Assembly (NCBI GenBank): GCA_051647535.1
Contig: JBOFEA010000020.1
Location: 41,293 to 105,292, forward strand
Reading direction: 5' to 3'
Origin: Brevinema_A sp051647535
GTDB taxonomy: Bacteria > Spirochaetota > Brevinematia > Brevinematales > Brevinemataceae
DNA: 64,000 bases
Position numbers and translations under genes: made by a program. The notes beneath the pieces were generated by a model that was not told where the DNA came from, searched no databases, and saw only the letters and a program-made list of their open reading frames with translations. Positions 9,093-18,800 of the stretch are shown here, piece by piece. Position 1 is the first letter of the stretch. Each line of letters begins with the position of its first letter.

Positions 9093-10190
9093 ATGAATCG
9101 TGAAAAAGGAATCTCTATTTACCCTTTTCATACATCTTTTGAAGACAACTGTTCATATATTGAAAAAGCAGCTCATTATGGATTTACCAGAGCATTTACC
9201 TGTCTTCTTTCTGTTGACACTTCCCGCAAAGATGAAATCGTTAAAGAATTTAAAGAAACCATCTTATGGGCAAACAAAAATAATATTTTGGTCATTGCCG
9301 ATGTAGCTCCTAATGTCTTTTCGGATTTAAACATTTCCTACGATGATTTAACTTTTTTTGCTGATTTGGGTGCTCATGGAATAAGATTGGATTTAGGATT
9401 TACCGGAAACGAAGAATCCTTAATGACTTTTAATCCATTTGATCTTAAAATCGAACTTAATATGAGTCAAAAAACCCATTATTTAGATACTATTATGGAT
9501 TTTTGCCCAAATTCAAATAATTTATTAGGTTCGCATAATTTTTATCCGCATCGATTTACAGGTTTATCAAGAGAACACTTCAATACCTGTACAAAACAAT
9601 TCCAACAATACAATCTTCGTACTGCAGCTTTTGTAAAAGCTCCAAGCGCATCAATCGGGCCTTGGGAAGTCAGCGACGGATTATGCACTCTTGAAGAACA
9701 CCGAGATCAATCTCTTTCATATCAAGTGAAAGATATGTTTATCAACGGTAATATGCATACCGTATTAATTTCCGAATGTTTCGCTTCCGAAGAAGAACTA
9801 CAGACAATGGGTAAAATTAACCCTTATCTTCTTGAATTAGAAGTGGAGTTGATCAACGATATTCCAGAAATCGAAAAATCTATTGTTGTTGATGAACTCC
9901 ACTACCACCGCGGCGATGAAGGTGGATTTGTTGCCCGTTCCACTCAAAGCAGAGTAAAGTATAAAGGTACTCATTTTAAAGTATTCAATGCTCCTAAAAC
10001 AATTAAAAAAGGTGATGTTCTTATAGAATCGTCTTTATACGGTACATATGCAGGCGAACTTCATATTGCATTACAAGATATGCCTAATTCCGGACGTACT
10101 AATGTTGTCGGAAGAATTACCGATACAGAATTAGAGTTGATAAAACATATCAAACCTTGGCAGAAATTCAAACTCTATACTCAACAATAA
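9093..10190 (+). CDS. mupG: MupG-family (DUF871) 6-phospho-glycosidase
   Basis: A 365-residue protein of the DUF871/MupG family: a TIM barrel (GISIYPFHTSFEDN at the start, LGAHGIRLDLGF at about 95-106, LLGSHNFYPHRFTGL at about 145-160) and a C-terminal cyclophilin-like beta domain (about 240-365, HYHRGDEGGFVARS). The characterised member, S. aureus MupG, cleaves MurNAc-6-phosphate from GlcNAc during peptidoglycan recycling. Most PTS-linked members are uncharacterised. Here it sits between GH1 and IIA, so it should act on a PTS-derived phospho-disaccharide. The second ATG (9093) is chosen because AGGA at 9081-9084 is spaced for it. No murQ or murR is seen nearby. Confidence 0.8.
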   Translation: MNREKGISIYPFHTSFEDNCSYIEKAAHYGFTRAFTCLLSVDTSRKDEIVKEFKETILWANKNNILVIADVAPNVFSDLNISYDDLTFFADLGAHGIRLDLGFTGNEESLMTFNPFDLKIELNMSQKTHYLDTIMDFCPNSNNLLGSHNFYPHRFTGLSREHFNTCTKQFQQYNLRTAAFVKAPSASIGPWEVSDGLCTLEEHRDQSLSYQVKDMFINGNMHTVLISECFASEEELQTMGKINPYLLELEVELINDIPEIEKSIVVDELHYHRGDEGGFVARSTQSRVKYKGTHFKVFNAPKTIKKGDVLIESSLYGTYAGELHIALQDMPNSGRTNVVGRITDTELELIKHIKPWQKFKLYTQQ

Positions 10191-10224
10191 TCAATAACAT
10201 TTAATTAAATTACGGAAGTATTAT

Positions 10225-10542
10225 ATGACAGAAGAAAAATTCGAAGAAATTGTAATGAGCTTGGTAGGTTTTGCCGGTGAAGGACGCAGTTATGCATTTG
10301 AAGCACTTCGTGCTGCTAGAAACGGTGATTTTGAAAAATCAGATGAATTATTAAAAAAATCCTCTGAAGCACTTCTTGAAGCCCATCATACTCAAACAGA
10401 GTTGATTCAAGATGAAATTAACGGAATCAAAACACCTATCTCACTTCTTATGCTTCATGCACAAGATCATCTTATGACAGCTTTACTGGCAAAAGATTTG
10501 ATCGAAGAACTAATCATGGAAAAAAAATCAAACTCTTTATAA
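10225..10542 (+). CDS. celC: PTS lactose/cellobiose-type EIIA
   Basis: A 105-residue helical phosphocarrier. Active-site His78 and its magnesium partner Asp81 are both present in HAQDHLM; the second conserved histidine region AHHTQTE is at residues 53-59. It transfers phosphate from HPr to the IIB cysteine. It is the last gene of the PTS operon and is followed directly by a strong terminator. No EI, HPr or BglG-type antiterminator is in the window. Confidence 0.92.
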   Translation: MTEEKFEEIVMSLVGFAGEGRSYAFEALRAARNGDFEKSDELLKKSSEALLEAHHTQTELIQDEINGIKTPISLLMLHAQDHLMTALLAKDLIEELIMEKKSNSL

Positions 10543-10582
10543 AAAATCCGGTATGAATTTAAAAATTTGTACCGGATTTTTT
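10543..10582 (+). terminator. Terminator of the PTS operon
   Basis: AAAAATCCGGTA pairs with its complement ending in a T tract (TACCGGATTTTTT), starting right at the IIA stop codon. Confidence 0.85.
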
Positions 10583-10965
10583 ATCTTCTATACTTATTTA
10601 TAATTTGAAAAAACATAGTTAAATATAAGTATTTGTTGGTTTTGATTCTACAAAGTATTATATGATAACATTGACAAAAAATATTGTTTATACTATAATA
10701 AAGCATATAAGAAAAAATATTTAATACCTCAAATCAACCGAAAAATCCATACAGCTGTTATTGAATTTTTTACTGACAAATTCATATATAAGAGTTTATT
10801 CTTTATTTTAGAAATATATTAATTATACAGATCTCTAAGCTATTTCAATAATAAAACCCTCCTCCCTTTCCTTAAAAGGGAAAATAGTTTATTAAACTTT
10901 ATCATTATCAATATTTGAAGATTTGCTTGAACTTTTAAAGATCCACCTCTATTTTAGGATATTCT
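10583..10965. other. Intergenic leader region
   Basis: No gene is seen. A consensus promoter at 10671-10699 lies in it, followed by about 260 bases of A/T-rich leader before the TonB-receptor-like gene. No known riboswitch fold was recognised. Confidence 0.5.
10671..10699 (+). promoter_or_regulatory. Sigma-70 type promoter, perfect consensus
   Basis: TTGACA at 10671-10676 and TATAAT at 10694-10699 with a 17-bp spacer. Confidence 0.8.
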
Positions 10966-12795
10966 ATGTTTCTTTTACTTATTGTTATATTATCTTTCCA
11001 TACAGCAGTTGTATATACGCAAGAAAATACTAATGATGCCATCCCTCTTGGTGCGACAATAGACGCCGAAAAAGAAATAGCTCAAAACTATCGTCCGGGA
11101 CTTTCTTTTGATAGTTCTCCTGTATCTACTTCTTTATCTTTAAAAAATCTGCTTCAATCATCAACAATAAAAACCGAAACATCCATGGTAGGTCGACATG
11201 GAGCTATCCGTATTGACGGAGCAGCATCTTTGCCGTTGTTAGGAATAGATGGATTTGTTATTAAAGATCCGTCTATCAACCAAGGTCAAATAAAAGTTGA
11301 ACTTCTACCTTTTGATTTCTCGGAGCGGGCTGACATTTATAAACAAAATTTGGTACCTTACGGAATTTCAGCAGGAAGCTTTATTGATTTTCGTATTCCT
11401 CTTCATTATAAAGATTCCTTTTCAATACAAATGAAAGGCGGAACTGTAGGTAGTTTCTACTCAAAACTTCAAGGAGAAAAAACCTTCTCCAACGGATCCA
11501 CACTTCTTGGAATTGTGACAGACAATCTTTTTAAAGATTATTACTATGCCGTTAATGGAGGTAAGAATTTCGATTTTTATCCTCATTCTACTTATCAACG
11601 CTATGCCGTACTTTCCAAAACCCGTTGGAAAAATTTAGAATTTTTGATTGCAAACACTTATACAAAAAGTTTTGGAGAAACAGGCGATCTTAATTATGAA
11701 GTCATGGATCTAACCAGAAACAATTTTATATCGGGAATAAAATACCATCATCAAGACTGGTTTTTTCAAGCAAATTATACATTTTATAACCACTTTATAG
11801 AATATAATTCCGGAGTCACCAACGAATACAATGCTCATAACGTAAATGTTTACACAGGTATTCAAAAACAAAGCGGACGGTTCCGATACCAAGTACTCGG
11901 AGGATACCAACTCCAAACAGTTGAAGACGGAATGAGGGCTAATAGTTCTAATTATTTGTCATCACCACCGTTCGGAGAACAATATTTTAATCTGCAAGGG
12001 GATGTGACAATAGATCTTGTTAATCCTAAAGCAAATAAAAATTATAATGTCGAAATGAATATTGCTCTAAATCAAATACTTTCTATTTATGGAAAATACG
12101 TACCTGTACCGAATTTGTCCTTTGGATTTAGACATCGAAACGGACTTTATGGTTCTATATATGTAAACCGTATTTATTTAGTACCCGATTTTAGTACAGC
12201 ATACGGTTTTGGACTGCAGAATGGAGAAATCCCTCCCTATCTTGATCCTAAAGACGGTATCCGAACCGGTACAGAATTTGGATGGAACGGCTTTATGAGT
12301 AGAGTATTTGCACGATTTTCTTACGCTTGGCTGGACAAGTCGTTCAAATTATCCGAAAATAATACCGTCATTAACAACGAAAATATACGAAATTATTCTG
12401 CAGAAATCGGTACCTCATACAAAAGTTTCTACCAAAACAATATTATTGAAATCTCAGGAAGTGCGTCTTTTAATTATGAAGTCGACGAACAAAATAACTG
12501 GGCATCACTTATCCCCATTTGGAAACTGGTGACCGTTTTATCTGCATATAATGCCGAAAATACTTGGCAGACAACGTTAATTTATCGTTTTGAATATTTG
12601 GTTCCTAATACCAGTCCGGGATATTTAGATAAAAAACCTAGACATTATTTGGATATGCATATAAAATATAAGTGGTTTTTCTTAAATATTTTAAATATTG
12701 CTAACCAATCCTATAGACCTATTCCTGAAAACACCTACTCACCTTACAATCCGGGAATAAGAGCAGAAGTAGGATTCGAATACAAATTTAATTAA
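10966..12795 (+). CDS. TonB-dependent-receptor-like outer-membrane protein
   Basis: A 609-residue secreted protein: signal peptide (residues 1-19, ending before QE), a plug-like region (about 55-145), then a long aromatic-rich barrel ending in GFEYKFN with a terminal hydrophobic-strand signature. In the plug, LPLLGIDGFVIKDPS is followed by ISAGSFIDFRIP, matching the vDGvp...G.iN pattern of TonB receptors. It probably imports a scarce ligand across the outer membrane. The plug is short, no clear TonB box is visible and no tonB/exbBD lies in the window, so a non-TonB barrel is possible. The lipoprotein gene begins 16 bases downstream and is likely its partner. AGGA precedes the ATG. Confidence 0.65.
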   Translation: MFLLLIVILSFHTAVVYTQENTNDAIPLGATIDAEKEIAQNYRPGLSFDSSPVSTSLSLKNLLQSSTIKTETSMVGRHGAIRIDGAASLPLLGIDGFVIKDPSINQGQIKVELLPFDFSERADIYKQNLVPYGISAGSFIDFRIPLHYKDSFSIQMKGGTVGSFYSKLQGEKTFSNGSTLLGIVTDNLFKDYYYAVNGGKNFDFYPHSTYQRYAVLSKTRWKNLEFLIANTYTKSFGETGDLNYEVMDLTRNNFISGIKYHHQDWFFQANYTFYNHFIEYNSGVTNEYNAHNVNVYTGIQKQSGRFRYQVLGGYQLQTVEDGMRANSSNYLSSPPFGEQYFNLQGDVTIDLVNPKANKNYNVEMNIALNQILSIYGKYVPVPNLSFGFRHRNGLYGSIYVNRIYLVPDFSTAYGFGLQNGEIPPYLDPKDGIRTGTEFGWNGFMSRVFARFSYAWLDKSFKLSENNTVINNENIRNYSAEIGTSYKSFYQNNIIEISGSASFNYEVDEQNNWASLIPIWKLVTVLSAYNAENTWQTTLIYRFEYLVPNTSPGYLDKKPRHYLDMHIKYKWFFLNILNIANQSYRPIPENTYSPYNPGIRAEVGFEYKFN

Positions 12796-12811
12796 AAATA
12801 AAGGAGCAAAA

Positions 12812-14383
12812 ATGAAATTTAATTTTTTATTATGTTTTCTTTTATTAAATTCCTGCCAGCTTCCACCCCCCACAGCTCAAAGAAAAGAAGAGCTTATTTC
12901 TTTTTCCGAAGTAATCATTGATACAAACCCTCTCACACAATCAAAGTTCCAACAAGAATGGATGACAAATATCTCCAAATATACAAGAGAAAACTCTTAT
13001 GATTATATCGCCGATATTTGGGGTGGTGGAGCGTTGAAACTTCATTTGTGGTTTGATCAAAACGGTGCTCTTTGGGATTCTATGATTGATGTTGATAATC
13101 TTCCGTATATCCTCCATCCATTAGTTTCGAAATATGAAAAGAAATTTGAAAATTCCGCTTTTATTGACGGAAAAACCGCTGTTGTTGTTATGCCTTGGAG
13201 TGCCAGCTTTAAATTAGCAGGCAATCTCTATGTGTTAAGAGTTTCGAATAATACCATTTACCGCACACACGGATCTTTAACCGGATTCCACCATGCAAAC
13301 CGCTGGGACGGAAAAACAATCCCTAATCACTACCTTGTCAATCTCAAATATTCCGCAAACCAACCTGATAAAAATCCTATCATTCCTAGACCCGAAGATA
13401 CCAATGATACCTCTGTTTTTACCATGCAGCAAATCAACTACTCTCCTGAAGTTCAGAAACAATTTGAAGATTCCTGGAATCAAAAAATTAACAACTTTCC
13501 TCTCAACAACTATGAAGCAACCATTGCTTATCAAAACGGTACCTCTACCAAATCATTTACAGGATTTATAGACAACAGTATTATGTACCGAGACAGCAGA
13601 GATAGCGGAAAAGATAAGTATTTATTTAAAAAACAAATTCTCAGCAATCACTCTTATCCAATTTTTCTTGATGAACAAACTGCAGTTATGGTTCAATACA
13701 CCCAAGCCAGTTCTTTTGAAAACATTAATCACGCAAATCAAGCCCGTATATATACAATAAAAATTTCCAATGACGGTATTATTTACCGAACTGCCGATGC
13801 CGGTTTTGGAGATTGGGATTCTTGGACAGGTGAAAAAGCCGCTGTTGACAAACTAGTACCATTCATTACTTCTAAAAATAACGTCGAACATTCTGATTGG
13901 GTTAATATCGATCTTGCCAAACAAAAAGAATATGCAGAACGTTTTCTTCAATCTGCCGTTTTCGATAATATATTCAGCATATGGGGAAAATTTAATGCAG
14001 ATATCATTGGAACTGATGGAAAAATAATGACAAATAAAAAAATCAGATTCGATTACCAATTTTGTTTTGATCCGTCTTCTCATCCTATAAACAAGTATCC
14101 GTTAATACAATATAAGGATGACAAATCAACGGTGCAACGCTTGCATGATAAATCCGACGGTACCAAAATTTTCTATTTGGACGGAAAAACCGCTGTTATG
14201 GCTGTATATGGAAAACCCTATACCGAATATCCTCACGGAAATATAGGCCACGTATACACTATTAGAATTTCAAACAACATCGTATACCGAACATCAGGAA
14301 ACGGATTTGCAGACTACTCAACTTGGAATCAGCAATCCGCTCCTACTAATAATTTGGAACCTTTCTTTAAAATTATTAACTAA
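12812..14383 (+). CDS. Three-repeat lipoprotein, partner of the TonB-receptor-like protein
   Basis: A 523-residue lipoprotein: the signal peptide ends in a lipobox LLLNSC (Cys15). The mature part is three related segments of roughly 140-160 residues (about 45-195, 210-360, 370-520). Each ends with a shared series: a strand D(G/E)(K/Q)TAV(V/M), then Y(V/T)(L/I)(R/K)(V/I)SN, then (I/V)YRT, then a W/F-rich turn and a closing strand. The repeats suggest a surface ligand-binding protein with three similar modules, handing ligand to the co-transcribed barrel. I do not recognise the domain. AAGGAG precedes the ATG and a perfect terminator follows. Confidence 0.65.
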   Translation: MKFNFLLCFLLLNSCQLPPPTAQRKEELISFSEVIIDTNPLTQSKFQQEWMTNISKYTRENSYDYIADIWGGGALKLHLWFDQNGALWDSMIDVDNLPYILHPLVSKYEKKFENSAFIDGKTAVVVMPWSASFKLAGNLYVLRVSNNTIYRTHGSLTGFHHANRWDGKTIPNHYLVNLKYSANQPDKNPIIPRPEDTNDTSVFTMQQINYSPEVQKQFEDSWNQKINNFPLNNYEATIAYQNGTSTKSFTGFIDNSIMYRDSRDSGKDKYLFKKQILSNHSYPIFLDEQTAVMVQYTQASSFENINHANQARIYTIKISNDGIIYRTADAGFGDWDSWTGEKAAVDKLVPFITSKNNVEHSDWVNIDLAKQKEYAERFLQSAVFDNIFSIWGKFNADIIGTDGKIMTNKKIRFDYQFCFDPSSHPINKYPLIQYKDDKSTVQRLHDKSDGTKIFYLDGKTAVMAVYGKPYTEYPHGNIGHVYTIRISNNIVYRTSGNGFADYSTWNQQSAPTNNLEPFFKIIN

Positions 14384-14387
14384 GATT

Positions 14388-14435
14388 AAAATAAAACCGC
14401 TGAAATAGAATACTCTATTTCAGCGGTTTTATTTT
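14388..14435 (+). terminator. Strong terminator of the receptor-lipoprotein operon
   Basis: Arms of about 20 bases (from 14388 and to 14435) containing ACCGCTGAAATAG and its complement around a 6-base loop, with a T-rich tail. Confidence 0.92.
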
Positions 14436-14588
14436 GTTTACTACTCCATCCGGATTAAACCATATTCTAATCACATAATTCTCAATATCATTTACCAACT
14501 ACTGTCCAGCATTTTATATTAAATACAACTACCAACCCCTAATTCAATAGTTTTACTTAATTTAACATTCAAAAAACAAGTCAAACGA

Positions 14589-14617
14589 TTGACAATGAAA
14601 ATAATTTAATTTATACT
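14589..14617 (+). promoter_or_regulatory. Sigma-70 type promoter of the RND operon
   Basis: TTGACA at 14589-14594 and TATACT at 14612-14617 with a 17-bp spacer. The predicted leader to the first ATG is about 310 bases. Confidence 0.7.
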
Positions 14618-14706
14618 GATTTACTATTTTACTGTCATACTATTACACGATTTAATGATCCTTCTATCATTATTAAAACTGGAATTCCACTACCATAGCA
14701 CATTCT

Positions 14707-14723
14707 AATAGGTAATACCTATT
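14707..14723. promoter_or_regulatory. Perfect palindrome, candidate operator for the efflux operon
   Basis: AATAGGTA-A-TACCTATT is a perfect 8-bp inverted repeat with a single central base, typical in size for a dimeric repressor of the TetR or MarR type. It lies about 85 bases downstream of the predicted transcription start, so it would act as a roadblock or belong to a second promoter. Confidence 0.4.
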
Positions 14724-14932
14724 AAGAACTAGGAGAAATACATATCACAAAAAACAGCCCTATAGCAATTTAACTCTCTGTTTTATTGTATAACATTTAT
14801 CTTTGTGTTTATTTGTTAATATTATACATATATGAAAAATTGTGTAACTATTAAAGCAATATAACAAATAAAATATATACAAATAATTCATTTAATATAG
14901 ATTGTATATCATAATACAAAAAGGAGATTTAA

Positions 14933-15796
14933 ATGCAAAAATGTATTTTATTTTTGTTATTATTTACCATAAACTACAGTTATGGATCTACAGTTATCAT
15001 AAACAACGGTATTACAGTTAATGGACATATGAAAGCAACAGATATTTTCCATTTGGAATGGCCTACAGTAAAACAAGCCGATACATATAATATTTACCAA
15101 GTATTTTTATGTAATAAAACAACACAAGTCCCTTCCGGTATTAACAAGTCTTTTTTTGATCAAATTGATTCAACTTCTAAAAACCATGTCGCAGTAAAAG
15201 TACATCATATTCCAATCAGACGATACATTTTTTATGTAGAAGCATTAGATAATAAAGGATTAGTAATTACTAATTTTTCATCATCTATAGTCTACCGTTA
15301 TCCAAAAGATGTTAAAGAATTTATGAAAGATGTGGATTTTACTATGGCTCATGCTCATAGACAAATTCAAAATTTCGGATTAGCAGGAAGTAAAGCAACT
15401 ATTAAAGGTTTAGTAGAAGGAACTTATGATTACTTTGCAGATGTTTTTAATGCAAAAAGTAAATGGAATAATTTCACTAGTTTTGAAGTGACTTTAACCG
15501 GAGATCCTAGAATTACTATGGTACCATTTCCTATTGGTGCTGAAATGACAGGAAATATTAAAGTTTCAGGATTATACCAAGGAGAAATTATTTACAACAA
15601 ACTCTTAGGTCAAAATGAAGGCGTGACAGCAGGTGGTTCCATTACAGCGCGATATCAACACCCTGAAAAAGGCTGGATCGAAAAAACATTTGATTATAAA
15701 GATGCAAGTAAATTTCTTAAAACCGTTGTTCTTTCAAGAAATTCTATTCAAAATAGAAGAAATATCAGCTATCAAAAAGGCTATCACAATAAGTAA
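14933..15796 (+). CDS. Secreted protein of unknown function, first gene of the RND operon
   Basis: A 287-residue protein with a signal peptide (MQKCILFLLLFTINYSYG, cleavage near SYGS). Residues about 30-125 look like a beta-sandwich of fibronectin type III kind (FHLEWPTVKQADTYNIYQV, then RYIFYVEALDNKG). Residues about 165-265 form a second beta-rich part (ATIKGLVEGTYDYFADVF, then EVTLTGDPRIT, then GNIKVSGLYQGEI). AAGGAG precedes the ATG, and the RND pump gene starts 35 bases after its stop. No lipoyl or hairpin domain of an HlyD-type adaptor is seen. By position it may replace or assist the adaptor, or it may be a cargo or ligand-binding component. No family recognised. Confidence 0.5.
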   Translation: MQKCILFLLLFTINYSYGSTVIINNGITVNGHMKATDIFHLEWPTVKQADTYNIYQVFLCNKTTQVPSGINKSFFDQIDSTSKNHVAVKVHHIPIRRYIFYVEALDNKGLVITNFSSSIVYRYPKDVKEFMKDVDFTMAHAHRQIQNFGLAGSKATIKGLVEGTYDYFADVFNAKSKWNNFTSFEVTLTGDPRITMVPFPIGAEMTGNIKVSGLYQGEIIYNKLLGQNEGVTAGGSITARYQHPEKGWIEKTFDYKDASKFLKTVVLSRNSIQNRRNISYQKGYHNK

Positions 15797-15831
15797 AACA
15801 TATTAAATTTATTAGTAAATGAGGTTTACTT

Positions 15832-18800
15832 ATGCGTTTTAAGATTATAGAGTTTGCAATTAACAACCAACGATTCTTTAATAGTTTGGCTTTTATTATA
15901 TTGGTTATGGGAATTTTCTTTTATTTCAAAACTCAAAAAGATGTATTTCCTGAAATTAAGGAATCCTATGTTAACGTACAGGTTATTTATCCCGGAGCAT
16001 CAGCAGAAAAAATACAACAACAAATCATCACTCCAATAGAAAATGAAATTTCTATTTTGTCTGAAATCAAAACTAGTTCATCAATATCACGTAAAAATGT
16101 TGGATTTACTCAATTTTTAGTAGACCGAAAGTATTACGATCAGTTAAGTGAAGTACGACAATTAATTCAAAATAAAGTCGATTCTTTAGCCTTTCCTGAA
16201 GAAGTTTTTCCACCAAAAATATCTACATACACACTCAAAAATGAACCCTTTATTTATTTATTCATTGATAATAAGAATAAAAATAGAGCATATGAAATTT
16301 CAAAATACTTAGAAAAAGATCTTCAGTATATTGAAAATTTAGAACAGCCCATTATTCAAGGAAGAGAAGAATATCAATACCAAATTATTGCTGATCCCCA
16401 AAAATTAGCAAAGCGTGGTATTTCTTTAGGTGAAATTTTTCATGTTATCGATCAATCAAAAACAGACATTCCCAGCGGAAGCATTCAAAATAATGTCAAA
16501 AAGAATATGCTGACCGTCACATCAATGATTAATGATATTTCCTCTTTAAAAAATATTGTTATTCGAGCTAATGAGCTTGGAGATTCTGTATTATTAAAAG
16601 ACGTTGCTGATGTAAAGTTTGATTTTGCACCAGCAACGTCTTTCCATTCATTAAATATGAAAGATGGAATTATTTTTGGTATTACTAAAAATGAATTTGG
16701 AGACATCTTGTCATTAAAAAAAACAATCACTAAATTAGTCAACGAATATAAAGAAAAGTATCCCGATATTCAATTTGAATTATTCTCCGATTCTTCAGAT
16801 AGAATATCCAGTAGAATCAAATTAATCAACGAAAATTTAACAATTGGTTTAATCCTTGTATTTTTGGTTCTACTATTCTTTTTCAACTTTTCTACCGCAT
16901 TATGGACTACAACAGGAGTACCGGTTTCTTTTTGTATAGGGTTAATAACCGCAATATTAATCGGTGGTACCAATATTAACACAATTATGCTGATCGGATT
17001 CTTAATTATTTTAGGAGTTGTAGTAGACGATGGAATAGTATTTTCTGAAAATGCTTACAGACATTTCGAAATGGGCAAATCAGCCCGCCAAGCTGTCATT
17101 GACGGTATGGGTGAAGTAGCAATGTCCGTTGTCTTTGCAACGTTAACCACTATTGCTTCCGTTTCTGCTCAATTGTCTTTAGGTGGAAAGATAGGAGATT
17201 TTGCAAGACCTCTTCCTATTGTTATTATCTGTACATTGATAGGTTCTTTATTTGAAACATTATTTATCTTACCAGGACACTTAGAACATGCATTCAGTCA
17301 TATGAATAGGGAAAAAAATAAAAACTCTATAAAGAATCGTATGTTCACTTATTTACAACAACAATATAAAAAAATCTTAACCGTATTGGTTATTAATAGA
17401 AAGAAATCTTTCTTTTCTATTTTCGCTCTTATTTGTTTATTAACAGGATTAATGTTTACAAAAATTCCATTTGTATTTTATGCAGGTCCTCCCAAAAATA
17501 TTCTTGTATTCTTTGACACTCCTGCCGGAAGCGCACTCCAAAATACCAAAAATATCTCTGGTGAAATCAGTCGTTATTTGATAGAATATCCTGATCAAGT
17601 TTTTGAAAATGTGTACACAATTTCTGGTTTACAGAATGAAGATAATAAAGTTCTTATTAAAGGTGATATCAAGGATTCTATTTCACCTAAATATAGTTGG
17701 TTAGATATGAAACAAGGACTTAAAGACTTCATTGCCTCACAAAATTTCAATATTACTAATTTCAGATTTAATGTAATTGGAGAAGACAGTTTTTATTTGG
17801 ATAAATTAGAAATCGTTGCTAAAGGAACTAATCGTATTGAAGTATTAAAGCTGGCAAAAGATGTTCAAGAATTTTTGAAAACCCAGCCTAATATTGATAG
17901 TCCTCGATTAAACATATCAGAAAAATCATATAACCAAGATATTAATATTAATGCCCGTAGAGCAAAAACTTATGGTATTACCCCAAAAGAAATTGCACAA
18001 AATATCAGTATGGCTTATGAAGGTGCAATAGTCGGATCTATTTTCAGCAATGGATTAGAGTACGATATTAAAATGCTTTATGACAAAAAATACCATACTT
18101 ATGAATCTCTCACCAATATGAGAATTCCAAATAAATATGCTCGTTTTGTCAGTCTTAACGAAATGGTAACTATAAAACCTTCAATGATAGAAACAGATAT
18201 TTACTCGGAAAACGGATTATATAGTATCAAAATATCCGATTCCCTTCATGAAACAAGTATTTTATCAAATAATTCTATGTTTATTTTAGATAACGTTCAA
18301 AAACGTTTCTCTGACTATACCAACAACAACTTAAGTGCTTCACTTTACTTTGAACAAGAAAGCTCCGAAGTTGCTCAAGGAGTAAAAGAAATTTCTTTTG
18401 CATTATTCATTGGGGTATCATTAGTATTACTTATACTGTTATATTTGTTTAATTCATTTATTTCTACATTTCTTGCGTTGGCGGGAATACCGTTTATTCT
18501 TTTTGGATTGACAATTGGATTGTTTGTATTACAGCTGCCATTAAGTAATATGGCATTAATTGGTATGATTGCCTTATTAGGATTAGTAGTAAACGATTCT
18601 ATCGTGTTATTAGAACATCTCTATGGTTCTCTTAGCCATGACAAACCTTTTATTGAAGATTTGGTGGAACACGTAAGTACACGTTTCAGACCACTAATGA
18701 TGACTCTGACAACAACATTAGTAGGTGTTGCTCCACTTGCATTTGGTTTTGCAGGAAACGAATATTTACTGCAACCACTGGCTGTTGTGATCTTCTTTGG

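Larger units (their letters stand above)
14436..14932. other. Intergenic leader region of the RND operon
   Basis: No recognisable gene in 497 bases. It contains a promoter (14589-14617) and a 17-bp palindrome (14707-14723). After an AGGAG at about 14731 there is a short frame without a standard start codon (AAATACATATCACAAAA), possibly a decayed leader peptide. Confidence 0.5.
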
